Below are positions 5,971 to 10,447 of a stretch of 10,447 nucleotides of DNA, piece by piece. The DNA comes from an uncultured Streptococcus sp. (GTDB lineage: Bacteria > Bacillota > Bacilli > Lactobacillales > Streptococcaceae). A program made the position numbers and the translations under genes. Where the stretch lies: assembly GCA_934215455.1 (NCBI GenBank), contig CAKPZX010000051.1, forward strand, positions 1-10,447. Reading direction: 5' to 3'. The notes beneath the pieces are model-generated. The model saw only the letters and a list, made by a program, of their open reading frames with translations, was not told where the DNA came from and ran no database searches. Every line of letters begins with the position of its first letter. The first letter of the stretch is position 1.

Positions 5971-7068
5971 TTAAGCCTCCAATGCTTGTTTCAAATCTTC
6001 AATCAAATCATCCGCATCTTCAATTCCGATGGACAAACGAAGAAGATCATCTGTCAAACCGTATGAATGGCGAACTTCTGCAGGAATGTCTGCATGAGTC
6101 TGAGTGGTAGGATAAGTGATCAAGCTTTCAACTCCGCCAAGGCTTTCTGCAAAGGAAAAGACTTGAAGGGAATTCAACAAGTTAGGAATTTTTTTCTCAT
6201 CTTGAATTTTAAAGGAGACCATTCCACCTTTTCCAGTGTAGAGGACTTCTTTGACCTGAGGCGATGTTTTCAAAAACTCGACCACCTTGCGAGCATTCTC
6301 TGTGGAGCGCTCCATCCGAATAGAAAGCGTCTTGAGACCACGGATCAGCAGATAGCTGTCAAATGGGGAAAGAACGGCACCCGTCGTGTTCAAATTGTAA
6401 AAGAGTTTGTCATACAAGTCTGCATCATTTGTCACGACAACACCAGCCAAGACATCGTTGTGACCAGCTAGGTACTTGGTTGCTGAATGAAGGACAATAT
6501 CCGCTCCCTCTTCAATTGGGCGTTGATAGATAGGGCTATAGAAGGTATTGTCCACCACAACTTTAGCACCTTTTGCATGGGCCAATTTAGCTAAATGAGC
6601 AATATCAAATTCCAACATCAATGGATTGGTTGGTGTTTCAATATAGAGGACATCCACCGGATCATGATCTAGATGGTGGATCAGTTCTTCTTCCGTATTG
6701 GCATAGGTGAAAGAGAAACGACCTTCTTGCTCTTGTTGGTTAAACCAGCGGAAAGAGCCCCCATAAAGGTCACGAACGGCTAAGACTTTTGAACCAACTG
6801 GGAAAATGCTAAAAGCAAGCACAATGGCTGACATTCCAGAGCTTGTCGCCAAAGCATAGTCTGCGCTCTCGATAGCCGCCAAAGTCTTCTCAGCTGTTGC
6901 GCGTGTTGGATTTTTCGTACGGGTATAGTCAAAACCTGTAGACTGACCAAATTCTGGGTGTTGGTAAGTCGTAGAGAAATGCAAAGGAGTCGTCAAAGCT
7001 CCCGTTGCTTTATCCGACTTGATTCCTGCCTGTGCCAAAATCGTATTGATATTGCGTTTTTTACTCAT
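5971..7068 (-). CDS. metC: Cys/Met-metabolism PLP enzyme (cystathionine gamma-synthase / beta-lyase family)
   Basis: A trans-sulfuration PLP enzyme interconverting cysteine, cystathionine and homocysteine on the way to methionine. The 365-residue product shows the family signature: FDYTRTKNPT (46-55, phosphate contact from the neighbouring subunit), SSGMSA (76-81), ETPTNPL (144-150), VVDNTF with Asp173, HSATKYLAGHND with Schiff-base Lys198, and a C-terminal SLGGVESL...RLSIGIED substrate-binding region. The stretch after VKEVLYTG joins GGMVSF with few residues between, shorter than in E. coli MetB; from memory this is normal for streptococcal members. MetB, MetC and gamma-lyase activities cannot be told apart from sequence. 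The ATG start is supported by GGAGGG 5 nt upstream. It is first in a metC-malY operon and is preceded by a MET box, indicating methionine-responsive control. Confidence 0.9.
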   Translation of the reverse strand: MSKKRNINTILAQAGIKSDKATGALTTPLHFSTTYQHPEFGQSTGFDYTRTKNPTRATAEKTLAAIESADYALATSSGMSAIVLAFSIFPVGSKVLAVRDLYGGSFRWFNQQEQEGRFSFTYANTEEELIHHLDHDPVDVLYIETPTNPLMLEFDIAHLAKLAHAKGAKVVVDNTFYSPIYQRPIEEGADIVLHSATKYLAGHNDVLAGVVVTNDADLYDKLFYNLNTTGAVLSPFDSYLLIRGLKTLSIRMERSTENARKVVEFLKTSPQVKEVLYTGKGGMVSFKIQDEKKIPNLLNSLQVFSFAESLGGVESLITYPTTQTHADIPAEVRHSYGLTDDLLRLSIGIEDADDLIEDLKQALEA

Positions 7069-7116
7069 ATTGCCCTCCGATAAACATTCAATCTAACTGA
7101 TTACTATTTTATCACT

Positions 7117-7147
7117 ATTATGAGGAGAGCGGTTTTCCCATTTTCAA
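7117..7147 (-). promoter_or_regulatory. Candidate metC-malY promoter
   Basis: On the minus strand TTGAAA (7147-7142) and CATAAT (7122-7117) are separated by 19 bp, a weak arrangement. Another -10 candidate is TAAAAT (7111-7106), which has no good -35. A weak core promoter just downstream of the MET box fits an activator-dependent gene. The start site is uncertain, about 7100-7111. Confidence 0.4.
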
Positions 7148-7155
7148 GACCTAGC

Positions 7156-7172
7156 TATAGTTTCAAACTATA
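7156..7172. promoter_or_regulatory. MET box (MtaR/MetR-type LysR regulator site)
   Basis: TATAGTTTCAAACTATA is a perfect 8+1+8 palindrome matching the TATAGTTTSAAACTATA MET-box described for streptococcal methionine genes, bound by the LysR-type regulator MtaR/MetR. It is centred at 7164, about 50-60 bp upstream of the likely start site of metC, a normal activator position. The regulator gene is not in the window. Confidence 0.88.
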
Positions 7173-7174
7173 AG

Positions 7175-7200
7175 AAAAGGCTGGGCATAAATGTCCAGCC
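7175..7200 (-). terminator. Hairpin terminator shielding metC from upstream transcription
   Basis: On the minus strand GGCTGG (7200-7195) pairs with CCAGCC (7184-7179), with an inner CAT/ATG pairing past an A/C mismatch, and TTTTC follows. It lies just upstream of the MET box. It could end transcripts arriving from the flippase gene. Its sequence resembles the hairpins at 125-150 and 7441-7476. Confidence 0.65.
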
Positions 7201-7285
7201 CGAGAGTATAGACAAACAGTTCTTCTTTACAAATCTAAGAAATTCTATAAAAATTTATACGTTAGAATTATTCAATCATCTACTG
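7201..7285. other. AT-rich spacer, nothing recognised
   Basis: This stretch is part of the 407-bp gap between the flippase and metC. It holds no credible ORF with a ribosome binding site and no RNA motif that I recognise. Its one notable word, CGTTAGAATT (7260-7269), also opens the window at 1-10. Confidence 0.4.
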
Positions 7286-7421
7286 AAACTTTCCGCTGTG
7301 AGAAAAGTGCCTGAAACTGAATTGTTTCAGGCACTCGGAATTATTGAGACCTTAGGCTCAATAATTAGTCATGGAACTTCTACGAAGTTCGCTGACATCC
7401 GTACTCACTTAAGGAAAGTTT
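7286..7421. repeat. Multi-hairpin intergenic element
   Basis: A 9-bp outer inverted repeat, AAACTTTCC (7286-7294) with GGAAAGTTT (7413-7421), encloses three perfect hairpins: an 11-bp stem at 7307-7334, a 10-bp stem at 7339-7366 and a 7-bp stem at 7374-7390. There is no ORF. The layout recalls modular streptococcal repeats such as BOX, but the sequence does not match the BOX modules I remember. It could be a mobile repeat of a different family or a structured RNA. On the minus strand its final hairpin is a good terminator. Confidence 0.6.
7303..7334 (-). terminator. Probable terminator of the flippase transcript
   Basis: On the minus strand GTGCCTGAAAC (7334-7324) pairs perfectly with GTTTCAGGCAC (7317-7307) around a 6-nt loop, and TTTTCTC follows. 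It lies about 140 nt past the flippase stop codon and is the first strong hairpin in that direction with a T-run directly after it. Confidence 0.75.
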
Positions 7422-7440
7422 TTAAGATAACTTTGTCCTC

Positions 7441-7476
7441 AATCAGAGACTGGACTTAAATGTCCAACCTCTGATT
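7441..7476. other. Hairpin overlapping the flippase stop codon
   Basis: AATCAGAG (7441-7448) pairs with CTCTGATT (7469-7476), and inside it TGGAC (7451-7455) pairs with GTCCA (7462-7466) around TTAAAT. Its right end includes the last base of the flippase TAA codon (minus strand). There is no T-run after it on the minus strand, so it is more likely a 3'-end mRNA structure than a terminator by itself. It belongs to the same hairpin family as 125-150 and 7179-7200. Confidence 0.55.
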
Positions 7477-9104
7477 TATTTAATTCGGAATTTTTGTCTG
7501 AGACGTGCAGCTTGACCTCCGATAAAGCGGTCAAAATACCGTAGCCATAATCCTAAGGCTCCATAGATAACAACTCCTAATCCGCCAATGACGATGATAT
7601 AAATCATGCTCGATACACGGCCATTTGGTGGGAAAATCCAGCCCAAAATCAAGCCGGCGATCAAGACTCCAAGTAGCATCACCACGGTAAGAATAGAACC
7701 AAGTAAGGTCCGCTTGAAGACGATGGTTCGATTAAACTGGGTAATGGTTTGGATCTCTCGATACATGAGGACGATCGGCACCATTAAGGCAATGGTCGTT
7801 GACAAAAGTGGCCCATAAGAACGAAAGACCAAAATAAATGGAATTTGGAGGACCAATTTCACCACTACCCCATAGAGGAAGTAACGAATGGCCTTGCGGT
7901 TTTGGAAGAGGGCTTGAATCATTGGGGACAAGACCGTGTAAAGACCGAGAATTACGGTCTGCAACATCGCTACGATGAAGAGCCCTAAGGCCAAGCCATC
8001 TGGTTGCCCATAGAATACTGTATAAAGTGGTTTTGCGACTGCTACTGCACCAAGGGTAGCTGGAAGCAAGAAAGCAAGTAGCATGGTCAAGTTATCCTGT
8101 ACGAGCTTCCCAGCTGCTTTTAGGTCACCCTTCACATAATTCTCTGTCAAGAGAGGGATCCCAACTCCCCCAATCGAAGTCGCTACTGCGATCAAGATCA
8201 TGGTGATTTTATTTGGGTTAGCAGAGAAATAACTAAACATGACCAAGAGCTGCTTTTGACTATAATCTGTGAACCAAGACATGACATTGATAAAGGTCAT
8301 CTGGTCAACAATTTGGAAGAGCTGAATCGCAGAACCAGTGATAATAAAAGGAATGGCTTCCCGAATCGTATCGATCAAGAGAGCCCGAGTATCAATCCCT
8401 TCACTTCCCTCTTGCTTTCTAAAAATAGAAGAGAGCAAGCCTGTCTTTGCAAGGTAATAAAAGAGCACCAGAAGGCTCGCTCCCATCCCGATAAAGGCCG
8501 CAAAGGTCGACTGCGTCACAGCCTGCACATAGTCTCCTGAGCCAATCTTCATAATAAAGAAGGTCGTGAGCAACATCCAGATGACCCGGATCACTTGTTC
8601 AGCGATCTGGCTAATAGCGTAAGGCTTCATGTTGTTAAAACCTTGGAAAAATCCCCGAATGACACTCATCGAAGGAAAGATCAAGACAGCCCAAGAAAGG
8701 CTCTGCATGATCGGAATCAACTCATTCCCCCCACCTGAAAGGCTCGCAAAGACAGGAGACAAAAGATACATGAAAATGGCAAATCCAAGGCCTAGAATTC
8801 CCATAAATTTCAAGAAGCCCCGAATCAAAGCAAAGCTATGATCGGCTTGGTCCCGGGTATTGTACTTGGCTACTTGCTTAGCAACAGCTACGGGTACCCC
8901 GGCTGTCGAAATCAAGAGAAACCAAGCATAGATATTGTAGCCCATGGTAAAAAGACCATTGGCTTGTGGCCCATATTTTCCCATCCAAATATACCAAGGA
9001 ATAATATAAGCAGCTCCTAGCAAACGGCTGATAAAGTTGCTGGCTGTCATCCAGGCAGTCCCGCGTAGCATCTGGGCTTGCTGGTCATTTTGTTCGTGAC
9101 TCAT
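7476..9104 (-). CDS. ytgP: MurJ-like lipid II flippase (YtgP family, MOP superfamily)
   Basis: A polytopic membrane protein of the MviN/MurJ-SpoVB-YtgP group. The S. pyogenes YtgP protein has been reported to replace MurJ in E. coli, so the expected role is moving lipid II across the membrane for peptidoglycan synthesis. The 542 residues fit the family. They show about 14 hydrophobic segments, beginning with the typical amphipathic LRGTAWMTASNFISRLLGAAYIIPWY and ending in a basic tail. I start at the ATG at 9104, preceded by GAGG 6 nt upstream. A longer reading from a TTG at 9209 would begin upstream of its own promoter and inside murE. It is transcribed divergently from murE, which makes the precursor it would ultimately export. 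A role in other polysaccharide export is less likely but possible. Confidence 0.88.
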   Translation of the reverse strand: MSHEQNDQQAQMLRGTAWMTASNFISRLLGAAYIIPWYIWMGKYGPQANGLFTMGYNIYAWFLLISTAGVPVAVAKQVAKYNTRDQADHSFALIRGFLKFMGILGLGFAIFMYLLSPVFASLSGGGNELIPIMQSLSWAVLIFPSMSVIRGFFQGFNNMKPYAISQIAEQVIRVIWMLLTTFFIMKIGSGDYVQAVTQSTFAAFIGMGASLLVLFYYLAKTGLLSSIFRKQEGSEGIDTRALLIDTIREAIPFIITGSAIQLFQIVDQMTFINVMSWFTDYSQKQLLVMFSYFSANPNKITMILIAVATSIGGVGIPLLTENYVKGDLKAAGKLVQDNLTMLLAFLLPATLGAVAVAKPLYTVFYGQPDGLALGLFIVAMLQTVILGLYTVLSPMIQALFQNRKAIRYFLYGVVVKLVLQIPFILVFRSYGPLLSTTIALMVPIVLMYREIQTITQFNRTIVFKRTLLGSILTVVMLLGVLIAGLILGWIFPPNGRVSSMIYIIVIGGLGVVIYGALGLWLRYFDRFIGGQAARLRQKFRIK

Positions 9105-9134
9105 TGGTGTCCTCTTTCGTTTCTTCTTCTCTTC

Positions 9135-9163
9135 ATTATAAACTTTTCCATGACACTTGTAAA
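9135..9163 (-). promoter_or_regulatory. Flippase promoter
   Basis: On the minus strand -35 TTTACA (9163-9158), a 17-bp spacer and a consensus -10 TATAAT (9140-9135) predict a start near 9128, giving a 24-nt leader with the ribosome binding site. The -35 overlaps that of the divergent murE promoter almost base for base. Confidence 0.88.
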
Positions 9164-9185
9164 ATAGGGACTTTAGGTTTACAAT
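9157..9185 (+). promoter_or_regulatory. murE promoter
   Basis: -35 TTGTAA (9157-9162), a 17-bp spacer and -10 TACAAT (9180-9185). Standard spacing (six bases between -10 and +1) puts the start on A9192, the first base of the murE ATG, so the mRNA would be leaderless. The -35 is shared with the flippase promoter on the other strand. Confidence 0.75.
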
Positions 9186-9191
9186 AGTTTT

Positions 9192-10447
9192 ATGATTACA
9201 ATTGAACAAACCCTCAACATTTTAAAACAAGACCAAAATTTCCGAGAAGTTCTAGTAAATGGTGAATATTACTACCATCTAGAAGGAACAAGTTTTGATG
9301 CTATTAGCTATGATAGCCGGAAGGTTTCTGCTAGCACCCTCTTTTTTGTTAAAGGGGCCAACTTCAAAAAAGAATACCTGGAACAGGCTATTTCTAATAG
9401 ACTCGGCTTTTATGTCTCTGAAAAAGATTATGAAGTTGGTATTCCTGCCATCCTCGTCAATGATATCAAACAGGCCATGAGCTTGATCGCCATGGAGTTT
9501 TATGGACACCCTGAGAAACAATTAAAACTATTGGCCTTCACAGGGACTAAAGGAAAGACAACAGCGGCTTATTTTGCTTACCATATTTTGGAACAAAGTC
9601 ACCGACCAGCTATGCTGTCTACCATGAATACAACGCTGGATGGTAAAAACTTCTTTAAATCGACCCTGACAACGCCAGAGAGCTTGGATCTTTTTGCCAT
9701 GATGGCTGAGGCTGTAGCCAATGATCGGACCCACTTGATTATGGAAGTTTCCAGTCAAGCTTATCTAGTGAAACGGGTTTACGGTCTGACCTTTGACGTT
9801 GGTGTTTTTCTCAACATCAGTCCAGACCATATTGGCCCAATTGAACACCCAACTTTTGAGGATTATTTCTACCACAAACGTCTCCTCATGAAGAATAGCC
9901 AAGCCGTTGTCATCAATAGCGATATGGATCATTTCCAAGTTTTAGCGGATCAAGTCGCAAGCCAAGACCACGATTTTTATGGAAGCCAGTCTGAGAATCA
10001 AATTGAAAACTCTAAGGCCTTCAGCTTCTCAGCCACTGGTAAATTAGCTGGAAACTATGATATCCAACTGATTGGTCACTTCAACCAAGAAAATGCTGTA
10101 GCAGCAGGTCTTGCCTGCCTTCGTCTAGGTGCGAGCCTTGAGGATATACAAAAAGGGATTGCTAAGACGCGAGTTCCTGGCCGAATGGAAGTCTTGACTC
10201 AGAATAATGGAGCCAAGGTTTTCATCGACTATGCCCATAATGGAGATAGCTTGAAAAAACTACTCTCAGTTGTCGAAACCCATCAAACGGGGACGATTTC
10301 ACTGGTCCTTGGATCAACTGGGAATAAAGGAGAGAGCCGCCGCAAGGACTTTGGTATACTCTTGGAAGACCATCCTGAGATCCAAGTCTTCCTCACAGCG
10401 GATGATCCCAACTATGAAGATCCTTTGGCTATCGCTGAAGAGATTAG
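9192..10447 (+). CDS. murE: UDP-MurNAc-L-Ala-D-Glu:L-lysine ligase MurE (5' part, runs off the window)
   Basis: MurE adds the third stem-peptide residue to UDP-MurNAc-L-Ala-D-Glu in the cytoplasm, using ATP. The visible 418 residues (of about 480 expected) start [11 protein letters not shown] and are open to the window edge. Motifs: N-terminal uridine-binding domain with ISYDSRKV (38-45); P-loop GTKGKTT (118-124); the FYHKRLL segment with the lysine that is carbamoylated in Mur ligases (about 229); YAHNGDS (347-353); and DDPNYEDP (404-411). In meso-diaminopimelate enzymes the last motif reads DNPR, so this one adds L-lysine, as in streptococci. No Shine-Dalgarno sequence stands at the usual distance; the nearest AGG is about 16 nt upstream. 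The predicted start site falls on the ATG. It diverges from the flippase gene with an 87-bp gap. Confidence 0.97.
   Translation, partial: MITIEQTLNILKQDQNFREVLVNGEYYYHLEGTSFDAISYDSRKVSASTLFFVKGANFKKEYLEQAISNRLGFYVSEKDYEVGIPAILVNDIKQAMSLIAMEFYGHPEKQLKLLAFTGTKGKTTAAYFAYHILEQSHRPAMLSTMNTTLDGKNFFKSTLTTPESLDLFAMMAEAVANDRTHLIMEVSSQAYLVKRVYGLTFDVGVFLNISPDHIGPIEHPTFEDYFYHKRLLMKNSQAVVINSDMDHFQVLADQVASQDHDFYGSQSENQIENSKAFSFSATGKLAGNYDIQLIGHFNQENAVAAGLACLRLGASLEDIQKGIAKTRVPGRMEVLTQNNGAKVFIDYAHNGDSLKKLLSVVETHQTGTISLVLGSTGNKGESRRKDFGILLEDHPEIQVFLTADDPNYEDPLAIAEEI

Noticed and set aside
6214..6239. Apparent internal deletion in the cystathionine enzyme (VLYTG joined closely to GGMVSF)
   Set aside because: The frame is intact, all catalytic motifs are present, and streptococcal homologues I recall have the same short segment, so it looks like a lineage trait, not damage.
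9105..9209. Longer flippase reading frame starting at a TTG at 9209, adding 35 residues
   Set aside because: The extension would start inside murE and upstream of the flippase's own -10 and -35. It is Lys/Arg-rich without family similarity, whereas the ATG at 9104 has a ribosome binding site and begins the conserved N-terminus.
9279..9758. Minus-strand ORFs within murE
   Set aside because: They are antisense shadows of the clear plus-strand murE frame, with no ribosome binding sites or recognisable domains.
1..10447. CRISPR array, tRNA/rRNA genes, transposase or phage genes
   Set aside because: No regularly spaced direct repeats, tRNA-like or rRNA-like sequence, or mobile-element proteins are visible; the coding content is ordinary core genome.

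Overview
The window comes from a low-GC Gram-positive bacterium, almost certainly an oral (viridans-group) Streptococcus; I cannot name the species. Evidence: MurE is of the L-lysine-adding streptococcal type (DDPNYEDP motif), clpP carries a perfect CtsR heptad repeat, the methionine gene has the streptococcal 17-bp MET-box palindrome, and the gaps hold streptococcal-style palindromic repeats. Promoters are sigma-A type and ribosome binding sites are AGGAG type.

Layout. All complete genes are on the minus strand and read leftwards; only murE, cut by the right edge, is on the plus strand. From right to left: murE (9192 to edge, plus) diverges from a MurJ/YtgP-type flippase (7476-9104). A 407-bp gap follows with a multi-hairpin element, terminators, a MET box and a promoter. 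Then come metC-malY (7068-4806), separated by one base. Directly behind malY lie a strong promoter, an M-box Mg2+ riboswitch with its terminator, a 29-codon leader ORF and mgtA (4405-1745). After a terminator, upp (1525-896) has its own promoter and an attenuator-like hairpin. Last is clpP (766-176) with a CtsR-controlled promoter, a terminator hairpin and a palindromic repeat at the left edge.

How the genes work together. murE and the flippase act at successive stages of peptidoglycan precursor supply (cytoplasmic stem-peptide synthesis, then lipid II export), and their promoters share one -35 sequence back to back. metC and malY form a sulfur amino-acid unit (cystathionine metabolism and C-S bond cleavage) under a MET box. 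mgtA imports Mg2+. upp salvages uracil. clpP is the proteolytic core of the Clp protease.

The most interesting part is the mgtA leader (about 4767-4405). It combines an M-box riboswitch and terminator with a translated short ORF whose peptide begins MIQIDDHPEP. This acidic, proline-containing start recalls the Salmonella MgtL leader peptide, and the end of the ORF can form alternative stems, one of which covers the mgtA Shine-Dalgarno sequence. It may therefore be a two-stage Mg2+ sensor. Other points: a probably leaderless murE, overlapping divergent murE/flippase promoters, a possible attenuator before upp, and a set of related hairpins.
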